DNA of 64,000 nt from Bifidobacterium santillanense (GCF_018555385.1 NZ_JAFEJS010000006.1:85415-149414); one strand, 5' to 3'; numbered from the stretch's first letter, positions 1-10,853 are shown. Program-made: numbers and translations. Notes: a model not told the origin generated them from the letters alone.

Positions 1-18
1 AGAACTTGCGAGTCGGAA

Positions 19-39
19 GTTGAGTGGTGTAGGCTCAAG
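19..39. promoter_or_regulatory. HAIR-like HspR operator upstream of dnaK
   Basis: An inverted repeat of the form GTTGAGT-N7-GCTCAAG is present. It closely matches the HspR-associated inverted repeat (HAIR, CTTGAGT-N7-ACTCAAG) known from Actinobacteria. It lies about 130 bases before the dnaK start, and hspR itself is the fourth gene of the cluster, so the expected circuit is repression of the operon by its own last product. That circuit is inferred from the family; the site is seen directly. Confidence 0.85.
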
Positions 40-171
40 TTTTGGAAGGTTCGAGAACCACCCGGAACTCGAGCGAAGAACGTAAGAGAACATGAGACGC
101 GACCGCACGGGTCCGCCGCCGCAGGCGACGGCAGTCCGGACGGGCGCGCAAGAGCAAAAGGAGCACACATT

Positions 172-2058
<1,887 letters not shown>

Positions 2059-2069
2059 GGTCCCGTCCG

Positions 2070-2735
2070 ATGGCTGAGTTCAACAAGGACGATTACCTGA
2101 AGGATCTGCCGGACGCCGACGACGCTCGCGACGCGAACCCGTCGGCCCCGGCCGACACCCCCGCCGACGCGGCCGCCGCCGAGGCACCCAAGGCCGACGC
2201 GAAGCCCGCCGACGACGCGAAGCAGGCGGACGCCCAGTCCGCCGCCTCGGACGGCTCCGACGCCAAGGCCGACGACAAGTCCGCCGAGGGTGACACCCTG
2301 ACCCCGCTGGGCCAGGCCAAGAAGGAGGCCGCCGACTACCTCGAGGCCCTGCAGCGCGAGCGCGCGGAGTTCATCAACTACCGCAACCGCGCCAAGAAGG
2401 AGCAGGAGCGCTTCCGCCAGCACGGCATCATCGACGTGCTGACCGCGCTGCTGCCCGCCCTCGACGACATCGACCGCATCCGCGCCAACAGCGAGATGGA
2501 CGACTCCTTCAAGGCCGTCGCCGCGAAGATCGACAAGGCGTTCGAGAAGTTCGGCGTCGAGAAGTTCGGCGAGGCCGGCGAGGACTTCGATCCGACCAAG
2601 CACGACGCGATCCTGCACAAGCCGGACGCGAACGCCGAGAAGGAGACCGTCGACACCGTCGTGGAGGCCGGCTACCGCATCGGCGACCGCGTCATCCGCG
2701 CCGCCCGAGTCGTCGTCGCCTCCCCGCAGAACTGA
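2070..2735 (+). CDS. grpE: Nucleotide exchange factor GrpE
   Basis: Releases ADP from DnaK to reset the chaperone cycle; works as a cytoplasmic dimer. The gene begins 11 bases after the dnaK stop, so the two are surely co-transcribed. The first 70 or so residues are Ala/Asp/Lys-rich low complexity, followed by the long helical segment (ALQRERAEFINYRNRAKKEQ) and the C-terminal beta domain with the conserved ending around GYRIGDRVIRAARVVVA. The length of 221 residues is usual for actinobacterial GrpE. Confidence 0.97.
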   Translation: MAEFNKDDYLKDLPDADDARDANPSAPADTPADAAAAEAPKADAKPADDAKQADAQSAASDGSDAKADDKSAEGDTLTPLGQAKKEAADYLEALQRERAEFINYRNRAKKEQERFRQHGIIDVLTALLPALDDIDRIRANSEMDDSFKAVAAKIDKAFEKFGVEKFGEAGEDFDPTKHDAILHKPDANAEKETVDTVVEAGYRIGDRVIRAARVVVASPQN

Positions 2736-2747
2736 CCCTCCCCTGAA

Positions 2748-2789
2748 AGGAGTTTGCGGAAGTCGCCTAGGTGCTCCCGCAAACTCCTT
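2748..2789. repeat. 13-bp hairpin after grpE
   Basis: AAGGAGTTTGCGG (2748-2760) is followed by its exact complement CCGCAAACTCCTT (2777-2789) with a 16-base loop. No T-run follows, so this is not a classical intrinsic terminator. It could trim or stabilise the 3' end of a dnaK-grpE message, which would let dnaJ-hspR be set at a different level. Confidence 0.6.
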
Positions 2790-2835
2790 GAGGTGAGCAA
2801 GCAGCGGACGGGCCGTACGATTCGCACCCAAGTGA

Positions 2836-2927
2836 GCGTGGGGCGGATGGTTCGCGTATTGAGACCGTAAAGACTTGGCCAGAGCGGCCCGGAGCGTGTC
2901 CCAATGGGCGAACCATCCGCCCCACGC
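2836..2927. repeat. 20-bp perfect inverted repeat between grpE and dnaJ
   Basis: GCGTGGGGCGGATGGTTCGC (2836-2855) is repeated exactly in inverse orientation at 2908-2927, with a 52-base interior. An outer pair CCGTACG/CGTACGG flanks it (about 2813 and 2933). The structure sits inside the chaperone operon, 68 bases before dnaJ. It does not match the HAIR box and has no T-run. It may be an RNA switch or a small palindromic repeat element. Confidence 0.75.
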
Positions 2928-2994
2928 GGCAACGTACGGAAATCACAATCACACACGTCAACAACACACACGAAACACACGAAAGGAGACATGA

Positions 2995-4035
2995 ATGGCT
3001 GAGAACGAATGGCTGAGCAAAGACTTCTACAAGGTCCTTGGTGTCTCCAAGGACGCTTCGGACGACGAGATCAAGAAGGCGTACCGCAAGCTCGCCCGCA
3101 AGTATCATCCGGACGTCAACAAGACCAAGGAGGCCGAGGAGAAGTTCAAGGACATCTCCGAAGCCTACGACGTGCTGAGCAAGAAGGAGGATCGTCAGAA
3201 GTACGACGCGATCCGCCAGTTCGGCATGGGCGGCGCCCGCTTCGCCGGCGGCTCCGGCTTGGGCGGCTTCGACGCCTCCGGATTCTCCGACATCTTCGGT
3301 TCGATGTTCGGCGCCGGTGCGGGATCGGGCATGGGCGGCAACGGCTCGCGCATCCGCTTCTCGACCTCCGGCGGCGGCAACCCGAACCTCAACGACATCT
3401 TCTCGATGTTCGGCGGCGCGGCCGGTGCCGGCGCGCAGGGCGGCTCGCCCTACGGCGCGTACGGTGCGGGCGGCAACGCCGGCGGATACTCCTATGAGGA
3501 GCCGCCGCGTCCGACCAAGGGCAAGGACCGCAACTCGAAGATCACCCTGACCTTGCGTCAGGCGGCCAAGGGCGCGACCGTGTCGCTGTCCGTGGACGGC
3601 ACGAAGTTCAAGACGCATGTCCCCGCGGGCGTGCGCGACGGCCAGAAGATCCGTCTGGCCGGCAAGGGCCATGCGGGCCTCAACGGCGGCGCGCACGGCG
3701 ACCTGTACCTGCAGGTGTCCGTCAAGCCGGACTCCAAGTTCACGATGCGCGGTCACGATCTGGTGATGGATCTGCCCGTGAGCGTGGGCGAGGCCGTCGC
3801 CGGCGCGAAGGTCGAGGCCACCGACATCGACGGCGAGACCGTCACGTTCAAGGTGCCCGCCGGCTCGTCCAGCGGCACCGAGGTGAAGGTCGCCGGCAAG
3901 GGCGTGCAGGCCGGCAATACGCCGGGCGACCTGATCGGCCGCGTGATGATCCAGGTCCCGGTCAAGCCGGGCCTCGGCGTCAAGCACGCCGCCAAGGAGT
4001 TCGACAAGGCCGCGGGCGACTACATCCCGCGCTGA
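2995..4035 (+). CDS. dnaJ: DnaJ/CbpA-type J-domain co-chaperone without zinc finger
   Basis: Stimulates DnaK ATPase activity and delivers substrates. The J domain occupies about residues 8-72 and carries the HPD tripeptide (YHPDVN). A Gly/Phe-rich stretch follows to about residue 160, then two beta-sandwich substrate domains. The four CxxCxGxG zinc repeats of classical DnaJ are absent; no cysteine is seen in the protein, so it is the DnaJ2/CbpA-like class at 346 residues. A good AAAGGAG precedes the start; an ATG four bases upstream opens only a three-codon frame. It stands between grpE and hspR, as in other bifidobacteria. Confidence 0.95.
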   Translation: MAENEWLSKDFYKVLGVSKDASDDEIKKAYRKLARKYHPDVNKTKEAEEKFKDISEAYDVLSKKEDRQKYDAIRQFGMGGARFAGGSGLGGFDASGFSDIFGSMFGAGAGSGMGGNGSRIRFSTSGGGNPNLNDIFSMFGGAAGAGAQGGSPYGAYGAGGNAGGYSYEEPPRPTKGKDRNSKITLTLRQAAKGATVSLSVDGTKFKTHVPAGVRDGQKIRLAGKGHAGLNGGAHGDLYLQVSVKPDSKFTMRGHDLVMDLPVSVGEAVAGAKVEATDIDGETVTFKVPAGSSSGTEVKVAGKGVQAGNTPGDLIGRVMIQVPVKPGLGVKHAAKEFDKAAGDYIPR

Positions 4036-4150
4036 GTCCGAGACGAGACCGACGTCTCGTCGGTCGAGTCGCGGGGCGGACGGCCCGCCGCCGAGGGGAG
4101 CCGTCACCCATGTTCGTAGTATGTCCTCATCCGTCACGGGGAGGTGAATG

Positions 4151-4726
4151 ATGGCGAGAATCGCACGTGAGCTGCGCCAGTTGTACGCGATGTGCGCGAC
4201 GGCGCTCGTGCTCGGTCGCGCCGATCTCGATGGTGCCGACGACGCCGGGTTCGACCTCGAACTGCCGGTGTTCACCATCGGGCAGGCCGCCGAGGTCGCC
4301 GGCATCCACCCCCAGACCCTGCGTCAGTACGATCGCGTCGGACTGGTCGTCCCGCAGCGCACCGACGGCGGCGCCCGCCGCTACTGCCTGCGCGACATCG
4401 ACCGCCTCGTCCAGGCGCAGAGGCTCACGCAGACCGAGGGTATCAACCTGTCCGGCGTGACGCGCATCCTCACGCTGCAGGAGGAGAACCGCCAGCTGCG
4501 CCGTCAGGTGCGCCGGCTGCAGTCCGCCGGAGAGGAGAGCGTGTTCGCCGCCGGGCGCGACGGCGACATCGTCGAGATGCAGCGTTCGAACAGCGCGCGC
4601 ATGTGGCGTCGCGCGATCCGCACGCAGATGCGCGAGCTGCCGGGGCGTCCGGCCTCCCACGCGTCGCGCGGCGGCGGCGCGTTCGCCGGTCCGTCCGACG
4701 ACAAGTCGTTGGTCATCTGGCGCTGA
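4151..4726 (+). CDS. hspR: MerR-family heat shock repressor HspR
   Basis: DNA-binding repressor that holds the dnaK operon off through HAIR boxes, usually with DnaK as co-repressor. The MerR winged helix-turn-helix begins near residue 41 (FTIGQAAEVAG) and includes the HspR-typical HPQTLRQYDRVGLV segment, followed by a coiled coil (LQEENRQLRRQVRRLQ). About 40 residues precede the MerR domain, longer than usual. Two ATGs are adjacent; the second (4151) has better spacing from GGGGAGGTG. The C-terminal 60 residues are basic and not recognisable. Confidence 0.93.
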   Translation: MARIARELRQLYAMCATALVLGRADLDGADDAGFDLELPVFTIGQAAEVAGIHPQTLRQYDRVGLVVPQRTDGGARRYCLRDIDRLVQAQRLTQTEGINLSGVTRILTLQEENRQLRRQVRRLQSAGEESVFAAGRDGDIVEMQRSNSARMWRRAIRTQMRELPGRPASHASRGGGAFAGPSDDKSLVIWR

Positions 4727-4767
4727 GCGTTCGTCCGGAGCGGACGGCGCGATCCGTCCATTCGTCG

Positions 4768-4805
4768 AAACGGACGTCGGGTATCCATTCCGGCGTCCGT
4801 TTTCG
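4768..4805 (+). terminator. Intrinsic terminator after hspR
   Basis: AAACGGACG (4768-4776) pairs with CGTCCGTTT (4794-4802), and the stem runs into a TTTT. It closes the chaperone operon about 40 bases after the hspR stop. Confidence 0.65.
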
Positions 4806-4915
4806 TGTTTCCGGTGTGGTGCCGCGATTCGCGCGACGTGTCTGTCGCGTCGCTTTGATGAGATTGAACCGAACGGAAAACCGCGCGAAGGCGCGTATGA
4901 CGGACGGAGGAAATC

Positions 4916-5590
4916 ATGCTGCTCAAGGCGGTGTTTTGGGATCTCGACGGCACTCTGATCGATTCGGAGCCGCTGTGGCACGACGGCGAGATGGAGATCG
5001 CCGCGGCCAACGGCGGCCGGTGGAGCGAGGAGCTCGGCTGGGAGTGCTCCGGCACTCCCGTGCCCGACGTGGCGCGACGTATGATCGAGCACGGCTGCAC
5101 CCTGTCGGTCGAGGAGATCGACCGGACGCTCAAGCAGTACGTCTTCGACCAGGAGAAGCTCCACATGCCGTGGATCGACGGCGTGCTCGACACCCTGCGC
5201 TCGCTCAAGGAGGCCGGCGTCCCGTCGATGCTCGTGAGCACCTCGCCGCGTCCGATCGTCGAGAACGTGCTCGCCGCGGCCCCCGGCCTGTTCGCCGGCT
5301 ACGTGTGCGGCGACGACGATGCCAAGCACAAGCCGGATCCGGCGCCCTACCTGCTGGCCGCTTCGAAGCTCGGCATCGCGACCGAGGACATGGCCAAGTG
5401 CGCGGTGCTGGAGGACACGATGGTCGGTCTGACCGCCGGCGCCGCCTCCGGCGCGACCACGATCGCGCAGACCTGCACGATCCGCACCGACACCTCCAAC
5501 GGTCCGCAGTTCGCCTCGATCGACGGCTATGAGGGCATCGACGCGGCCGCGATCGACGCGTTCGTGCGTCAGCGCGCCACGGTAGAGTGA
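4916..5590 (+). CDS. HAD-superfamily phosphatase/phosphomutase, beta-PGM-like
   Basis: Predicted haloacid dehalogenase-type hydrolase that dephosphorylates a small phosphorylated metabolite. The nucleophile motif WDLDGTL gives Asp9 and Asp11. The second motif is LVSTSPRP, the motif III lysine lies in KHKPDP, and the C-terminal acidic motif is LEDTMVGLTAG. A helical cap lies between motifs I and II, as in beta-phosphoglucomutase and GS1-like phosphatases. The length of 224 residues is typical. A clear GGAGGAAA precedes the ATG. The stop is 7 bases before the DedA gene, so the two form an operon. The substrate cannot be read from sequence. Confidence 0.9.
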   Translation: MLLKAVFWDLDGTLIDSEPLWHDGEMEIAAANGGRWSEELGWECSGTPVPDVARRMIEHGCTLSVEEIDRTLKQYVFDQEKLHMPWIDGVLDTLRSLKEAGVPSMLVSTSPRPIVENVLAAAPGLFAGYVCGDDDAKHKPDPAPYLLAASKLGIATEDMAKCAVLEDTMVGLTAGAASGATTIAQTCTIRTDTSNGPQFASIDGYEGIDAAAIDAFVRQRATVE

Positions 5591-5597
5591 CGGCGTT

Positions 5598-6284
5598 ATG
5601 GCTTTCATCAATTTCATCATCGAACTGCTGAAGGATCCGCGCGCGGCGATCGCCGGGTGGATCGCGATGGGCGTGGCGCCCACGCTGGGCTTCATCTTCC
5701 TGATCGTCTTCATCGAGACGGGCGTGGTGTTCTTCCCGTTCCTGCCCGGTGACTCCCTGCTGTTCGCTGCCGGCGTGTTCGCCGCGCCCGACGCCGAGAC
5801 CGGCAAGGCCGCGCTGCCGCTCATGTGGCTGCTGCCGGTCGTCTGGCTCGCCCCGATCGTCGGCGACGAGTGCAACTACTTCATCGGCCATTTCTTCGGC
5901 CGCCGCATCATCCAGTCCGGCAAGGTCAAGGCGATGACCCCCGAGCGCATCGCCAAGACCGAGAAGATGATCGAGAAGTGGGGCCCGCTGGCGGTGTTCC
6001 TGGGCCGCTTCTTCCCGTTCATCCGCACGTTCATGCCGTTCATCTCCGGCATCTCCGGCATGCGTTGGAGCCGTTTCGCGCCGTTCAGCGTGCTCGGCGG
6101 CCTGGTGTGGTCGTCGCTGTTCACGTTCCTCGGCTACTTCTTCGGCAACATCCCGGCCGTGCAGAAGCACTTCGAGCTGGTGATCGTGCTGATCCTGCTG
6201 GTCTCCCTGGCGCCGACCATCGTCGGCCTGTTCAAGGCGAAGTTCGGCAAGAAGAAGGCCGCCCCGCATCACGCCGCGGAGTGA
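5598..6284 (+). CDS. DedA/SNARE-associated family membrane protein
   Basis: Integral membrane protein of the DedA family, which has been linked to undecaprenyl-phosphate or phospholipid recycling and membrane homeostasis. Several hydrophobic helices are seen. The family motif region is clear: a reentrant FLPGDSLLF segment and later FLGRFFPFIRTFMPFISGISGM with the conserved arginines. The 228-residue length is usual and the tail is basic. It is coupled to the HAD gene upstream. Which lipid it moves is not evident. Confidence 0.93.
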   Translation: MAFINFIIELLKDPRAAIAGWIAMGVAPTLGFIFLIVFIETGVVFFPFLPGDSLLFAAGVFAAPDAETGKAALPLMWLLPVVWLAPIVGDECNYFIGHFFGRRIIQSGKVKAMTPERIAKTEKMIEKWGPLAVFLGRFFPFIRTFMPFISGISGMRWSRFAPFSVLGGLVWSSLFTFLGYFFGNIPAVQKHFELVIVLILLVSLAPTIVGLFKAKFGKKKAAPHHAAE

Positions 6285-6312
6285 TCGGTCGAAACCGGCG
6301 CTCCGGAACGAT

Positions 6313-6340
6313 GGCCCGGCCCCTTGAGGCCGGGTCTTGT
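6313..6340 (+). terminator. Hairpin terminator after DedA gene
   Basis: GGCCCGGCC (6313-6321) pairs with GGCCGGGTC (6328-6336) around a six-base loop, followed by a short TTGT. A plausible intrinsic terminator 28 bases after the stop codon. Confidence 0.55.
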
Positions 6341-6457
6341 CGTATGGTCGCACAATATGTGGAGAAATTGTGACGTATTGGGGAACGTCGGGTGACTCGG
6401 TCGCAACGGGTGATTATTATCAATCGAGTTGTCCTGCGAAGCAAGACAACAAACCAA

Positions 6458-6530
6458 GGGGCTGTAGCTCAGTTGGTAGAGCGCTTCGTTCGCATCGAAG
6501 AGGTCGTGGTTTCGATTACCATCAGCTCCA
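6458..6530 (+). tRNA. tRNA-Ala, anticodon CGC
   Basis: The cloverleaf folds completely: acceptor GGGGCTG/CAGCTCC (6458-6464 with 6523-6529, one G-T pair), D arm GCTC/GAGC, anticodon stem CTTCG/CGAAG around the loop TTCGCAT, and T arm GTGGT/ACCAT with loop TTCGATT. The anticodon at 6491-6493 is CGC, reading GCG alanine codons. The discriminator is A6530 and CCA is not encoded. A terminator follows at once. Confidence 0.95.
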
Positions 6531-6531
6531 C

Positions 6532-6566
6532 AAACCCTCCGGAATTCCACCTCCGGAGGGTTTTTC
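6532..6566 (+). terminator. Intrinsic terminator after tRNA-Ala
   Basis: AAACCCTCCGG (6532-6542) pairs perfectly with CCGGAGGGTTT (6553-6563), running into TTTTT and more T-rich sequence. A strong rho-independent terminator two bases after the tRNA. Confidence 0.9.
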
Positions 6567-6588
6567 TTTTTCCCGACGAACCCTGAAA

Positions 6589-6715
6589 CGTCCGGATACT
6601 ACCGAATCGGACGCGGTGAGGCCCTGTCCGGCTCTGAAAACGTCCGATACTACAGGATTGGACGTTTCCGGTGCTGAATGGATCTCCGAAACGTCCGATA
6701 CTGCGGGATCGGATG
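6589..6715. repeat. Three-copy 51/52-bp palindromic tandem repeat
   Basis: Three near-palindromes of 24-25 bp, each starting CGTCCG and ending near ATCGGACG, begin at 6589, 6641 and 6692. The starts are 52 and 51 bases apart. The bases between them are also related (TTTCCGG..GAA..TCCGAAACG). The same palindrome and spacing recur at 32.8 kb and inside a gene at 29.2 kb. It lies between the tRNA terminator and the dipeptidase promoter. Confidence 0.85.
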
Positions 6716-6777
6716 CGGGAGCGCTGGCATCCGCGAACCCGGGCCGTCCGTTCCGGGGATTCATCCCTGAGCACGAT

Positions 6778-6806
6778 TTGCCCGGGACCGGTCACGCTCC
6801 TAGAGT
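6778..6806 (+). promoter_or_regulatory. Promoter giving a likely leaderless dipeptidase transcript
   Basis: TTGCCC (6778-6783), a 17-base spacer, then TAGAGT (6801-6806). The dipeptidase ATG is only 8 bases after the -10, where transcription should begin, and no Shine-Dalgarno fits in between. Confidence 0.65.
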
Positions 6807-6814
6807 AGGGCGGC

Positions 6815-8392
6815 ATGTCATGCACCACCATTCTCGTTGGAAAAGCAGCCAGCTACGACGGTTCGACCATCATCGCGCGCGACGACGATTCCGGTTCGGG
6901 CCGCTATGACCCCAAACGCTTCGTCGCGGTCGCCCCGCAGGACCAGCCCCGCCACTACCGCAGCGTCCTGAGCCACGTCGAGATCGACCTGCCCGACGAC
7001 CCGTGCCACTACTCGATCGTGCCGAACGTGCTGAACAACCGCGGCATCCTCGCCGAGGCCGGCGCGAACGAGCACAACGTCGCGATGAGCGCGACCGAGA
7101 CCATCGCGGTCAACGAGCGCGTGGCCGCGGCCGACCCGTTCGTCGAGCTCGTCCCGGCCGACGAGACCGCCGGCACCCCGGAGACGCCCGGCGGCATCGG
7201 CGAGGAGGACATCATCACCCTCGTCCTGCCGTATGTGAGCACCGCGCGCGAGGGCGTCACGCGTCTCGGCGAGCTGCTCGAGACGTACGGCACGTACGAG
7301 TCGAACGGCGTCATCATCTCCGACGTGGACGAGATCTGGTACGTCGAGACGATCGGCGGCCACCACTGGATCGCCCGCCGCGTGCCCGACGACTGCTACG
7401 CGACCATCCCCAACCAGCTGGGCATCGACGACTTCGACCTGTCCGACGCGTTCGGCGAGCGCCGCGAGTACATGTGCAGCGCCGACCTGCGCGAGTTCAT
7501 CGTCGACCATCACCTTGACCGCACCATGCGCGCGCACACCTCGCGCCGCGCCGCCGCCACGCACCGCCGCGACCGCTTCAACCCGCGCGTCGTGTTCGGC
7601 GCCTCCACGCCGCGCGACCACATCTACAACACCCCGCGCGCGTGGTACATGCAGCGTCACCTCAACCCGAGCGAGGACTGGGATTCGCCCGCCGCGCGCT
7701 TCACGCCGGCCTCCGACGACATCCCGTGGTGCCGCGTGCCCGAGAACAAGGTGTCGATCGAGGACATCGACTTCCTGCTCGGCTCGCACTTCGAGGACAC
7801 GCCCTACGACCCGTACGGCACGCTCGGCACGCCCGAATCGCGCCACCGCTATCGTCCGATCGGCGTCAACCGCACCGGCCACATGGTCGCGATCCAGCTG
7901 CGCCCGTACGTGCCGGTCGTCTCGAGCGCGGTCATGTGGATCTCGTACGGCTCCGGCCCGTTCACCACGGCCGCGCCGTTCTACGCGAACGTGGACGATA
8001 CGCCCGCCTACCTGCGCGACACGACGCCCGAGGTGTCGACCGACAACCTGTACTGGACGAACCGCCTGATCGCGGTGATCGCCGATGCGCACTGGTACGA
8101 GACGCAGCACGAGATCGGCGCGTACATCGAGGCGACGCGCGTCTTCGGCCATCGCCTGGTCGAGGACACGGACTCGGCGATCGACGAGCTTCTGTCCGAC
8201 GACGGCGAGGCGTCCGCCAAGGACGAGCCGGCCGCGGTGCGCGATGCCCGCGTTCCGGAGGCGCTCGCCGCGGCGAACGACCGCATGGCCGGCTACCTCG
8301 AGCGTCACGCGCGCAAGCTGCTGAACGACGTGCTCTACACGTCCAGCAACCACATGCGCAACAGCTTCGCGATGTCCGACCGCTGGGCGTGA
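6815..8392 (+). CDS. C69-family dipeptidase (PepD-type, Ntn hydrolase)
   Basis: Cytoplasmic dipeptidase of the peptidase family C69, an N-terminal nucleophile hydrolase. The protein begins MSCTTILVGKAASYDGS; the Cys3 of this motif is the catalytic nucleophile exposed after processing of the first residues. Other family marks are the ARDDDSGSG segment and the IGGHHWIARRVPDDCYATIPNQ block. The 525-residue length fits. No signal peptide is present, so it works on peptides brought into the cell. It is a single gene with its own promoter and a hairpin after it. Confidence 0.93.
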   Translation: MSCTTILVGKAASYDGSTIIARDDDSGSGRYDPKRFVAVAPQDQPRHYRSVLSHVEIDLPDDPCHYSIVPNVLNNRGILAEAGANEHNVAMSATETIAVNERVAAADPFVELVPADETAGTPETPGGIGEEDIITLVLPYVSTAREGVTRLGELLETYGTYESNGVIISDVDEIWYVETIGGHHWIARRVPDDCYATIPNQLGIDDFDLSDAFGERREYMCSADLREFIVDHHLDRTMRAHTSRRAAATHRRDRFNPRVVFGASTPRDHIYNTPRAWYMQRHLNPSEDWDSPAARFTPASDDIPWCRVPENKVSIEDIDFLLGSHFEDTPYDPYGTLGTPESRHRYRPIGVNRTGHMVAIQLRPYVPVVSSAVMWISYGSGPFTTAAPFYANVDDTPAYLRDTTPEVSTDNLYWTNRLIAVIADAHWYETQHEIGAYIEATRVFGHRLVEDTDSAIDELLSDDGEASAKDEPAAVRDARVPEALAAANDRMAGYLERHARKLLNDVLYTSSNHMRNSFAMSDRWA

Positions 8393-8405
8393 CGGCGTGA
8401 GGACT

Positions 8406-8435
8406 TGGGCTCCCTTCCCCGAAGAGGGGAGCCCA
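8406..8435. terminator. Hairpin between convergent genes
   Basis: TGGGCTCCC (8406-8414) pairs with GGGAGCCCA (8427-8435). It lies just after the dipeptidase stop and before the 3' end of the opposing YhgE gene, so it could end transcripts from both sides, although neither side has a good T-run. Confidence 0.5.
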
Positions 8436-8504
8436 GATGCGGGACCGCCGGAGCCCGGGACGCGACGGGGACCACGCGGCCGGGCGCGGGCGGACGATCC
8501 GCCC

Positions 8505-10853
8505 TCACATCACCTTGGTGCTTTCAAGGTTGCGGATGATCCAGTCGTTGAGGCGGATCACGGGCTTGCGCAGCATGAGCCCGAGCAGCAGCGAAGGCAC
8601 CAGGAACAGGGCCAGCTTGCCCATCGCGATCCAGTACTCCATGCCGTAGGCGCCGGCCATCGCGGAGTGCATCGCGTCGACCGCGTACGGGAACAGCAGC
8701 CAGCGGGCGACCACCTGGAAGAACGGCGGCAGGGTCTCCAACGGGAACGTGCCGCCGGAGCCGGCCACCTGCATGACGAGCAGCACCACGGCGATCGCCT
8801 TGCCGATGTCGCCGAACGACACCGTGAGCGTGTACACGAGGTTCGAGAACACGAGCGCCGCGAGCCATCCGACCATCAGGAACTGGATCGGATGCTCGCA
8901 CTGCACGCCCAGATACAGCAGGTCGCCGAGGCACACGAGCGTGCCCTGCATGAGCGCGAACAGGCCGAAGATCATGTACCGGCCGAAGTACTCGTGGTGC
9001 AGTCGCAGCCCGAACTGGCGCGCGTTGCCGGGCGACTCGGAATGCGGCTTGCGCAGCACGTCGAGCATCGCGCCGGGGCCCGCCGCGCGGCCGATCAGCA
9101 CCGCGTCGCGCAGGTCCACGTCGGCGCCGAGCGGCAGGTTGTTGCCGAGCCCGAGGATCTTCGCCTTCTCATGGTCGGAGATCGACACCTTCATCATCGC
9201 GACGAGCACGATCGCGCCCACCCAGATCGACAGGATCGTGTAGAACGGCGTCATCGCGGAGCCGTAGTTCGCGATCGGATAGATCGCCTTGCGGTCGACC
9301 TTGACCGGCGCGGAGAGCATCGTGGCGATCTCCTTCGGGTCGGCCGAGGTGATCTTCGACAGGTCCATCCCGCCGGCCTCGCCCGACCCGCCGGACGTTC
9401 CGGAGACCAGCCCCGCGAACTTCCCGTTCAGCCCGTCCAGCTTCGCCGCCGACCCCTTGAGCGCCTTCGCCACGTCGTCCAACGTGGCGCGCGCGTCCTT
9501 GAGCCCGTCGCCGACCCCGTCGGTCAGCGAGCCCATCCCCGAGGTCGTCGCGCCCAGCGCGTCGACGACGTCGCCGGTCCTCGCGGTGAGGTCGTCCATC
9601 GACGACTCCAGATCGGCCAGCTGCGGCCTGAGCTTCGTGCGGTACGTGCGCGCGGCCTCGTCCACGGAGGCGCGCGCGTCGGCGACCCGCCGCTTGAGGT
9701 CGGCGCGCGTCGTCTCGGCGCTCGCGGTGCCGTCCGTGATCTGCTTCGCCGCGTCGCCCAGCGCCGTCGCGGCCTCGCCCAGCTTCGACTGGGTCGTCGC
9801 CGCCTGGTCGGCCGCCGCGCCGAGCGCGTCGCGGACCGCCGGCAGCGTCGCGGATGCGGCGAGCGAGCGCAGCGCCTCCGCGTACCGTCCGTACGCGTCG
9901 GCCTGCGACTGCACCTTGGCCTGCAGGTCGCCCAGCGCCGCGGCCGTCTGCCCGGTCTGCGTCTTGACACCGTCGAACGCCGCGTCGATCTCCTTGTCGA
10001 CCGCGTCGTACGCCTGTCCGGCGCGCTTCAGCGCCGCCGAGGCCTGCGTGCTCGCGCCGTCCAGCGCCGCCTTGAGTCCGTCGGCGCCCGACTTCGTCTG
10101 CGCCATCGCCTTGCCCGCGTCGCCCGCCGACGAGCCGGTCGAGCCGATGAGCTTGTCCGTCGAGGCGACGATGCCCTCGGTCGATTTGATGAGGTCCGCG
10201 TACGCGCCGACCTGCGCGGAGGCGGCCTTGAGCTGCGCGGACATCGCCTTGACGTGGCCGGTCGCGTTCGCGAGGTACTGCTGCATCTGCGGGGTGTCCG
10301 CGTACTTTGCGACGTTCGACGCGAGCCCGATCGCGACCTGTCCGATGGTCGTGACGAACGTCTGGTCGATGGTCGTGGCGACGGTCGTGGCGCCCGCGTC
10401 GGTGATGTGCGGGGCGATCGGGTTGATCTTCTCGTTGAGGTAGTAGTCGAGTTCGGCGTGCTTCATCTTCGGGGCGAACAGCGTCATCATGTCCGCGCTG
10501 AAGCGCTTGGGGATGACGAGCGCCGCGTAGTACTCGCCCGAGTGCACGCCGTCGATCGCCTTGTCCTTGGACACGAACTGCCAGTCGAGCTGCTTGTTGG
10601 CGCGCAGGGCGCTCACGACGGTCTCGCCGACGTTGATCGGCACCGGCATGAGGTCCGACTGGTATCCCTTGTCGGTGTTCGCGACGGCGACCTTGAGCGC
10701 CTTCGTGTTGCCGTACGGGTCCCAGCTCGCGGCGATGTTGTACCACGCGTACAGCGCCGGCACGATCACGAGGCCGACCGCCACGATGATCGCGATCACG
10801 TTGCGCGTGGCCTGCTGGACGTCGCGGGCGAAGATACGCCAGATGTTCCTCAT
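8505..10853 (-). CDS. YhgE/Pip family membrane protein (second of a pair)
   Basis: Large membrane protein of the YhgE/Pip family (ABC-2-like membrane domain with a long outside region). One N-terminal transmembrane helix (IAIIVAVGLVIVPALYAWYN) is followed by the conserved ASWDPYGNTKALKVAVANTDKG segment. A long Ala/Asp-rich coiled-coil exterior then covers about residues 190-500, and about five C-terminal membrane helices follow. The family includes phage receptors and EsaA-like secretion proteins. Its start overlaps the stop of the upstream paralogue by ATGA, so the two are translationally coupled and probably form one complex. The transported substrate is unknown. Confidence 0.92.
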   Translation of the reverse strand: MRNIWRIFARDVQQATRNVIAIIVAVGLVIVPALYAWYNIAASWDPYGNTKALKVAVANTDKGYQSDLMPVPINVGETVVSALRANKQLDWQFVSKDKAIDGVHSGEYYAALVIPKRFSADMMTLFAPKMKHAELDYYLNEKINPIAPHITDAGATTVATTIDQTFVTTIGQVAIGLASNVAKYADTPQMQQYLANATGHVKAMSAQLKAASAQVGAYADLIKSTEGIVASTDKLIGSTGSSAGDAGKAMAQTKSGADGLKAALDGASTQASAALKRAGQAYDAVDKEIDAAFDGVKTQTGQTAAALGDLQAKVQSQADAYGRYAEALRSLAASATLPAVRDALGAAADQAATTQSKLGEAATALGDAAKQITDGTASAETTRADLKRRVADARASVDEAARTYRTKLRPQLADLESSMDDLTARTGDVVDALGATTSGMGSLTDGVGDGLKDARATLDDVAKALKGSAAKLDGLNGKFAGLVSGTSGGSGEAGGMDLSKITSADPKEIATMLSAPVKVDRKAIYPIANYGSAMTPFYTILSIWVGAIVLVAMMKVSISDHEKAKILGLGNNLPLGADVDLRDAVLIGRAAGPGAMLDVLRKPHSESPGNARQFGLRLHHEYFGRYMIFGLFALMQGTLVCLGDLLYLGVQCEHPIQFLMVGWLAALVFSNLVYTLTVSFGDIGKAIAVVLLVMQVAGSGGTFPLETLPPFFQVVARWLLFPYAVDAMHSAMAGAYGMEYWIAMGKLALFLVPSLLLGLMLRKPVIRLNDWIIRNLESTKVM

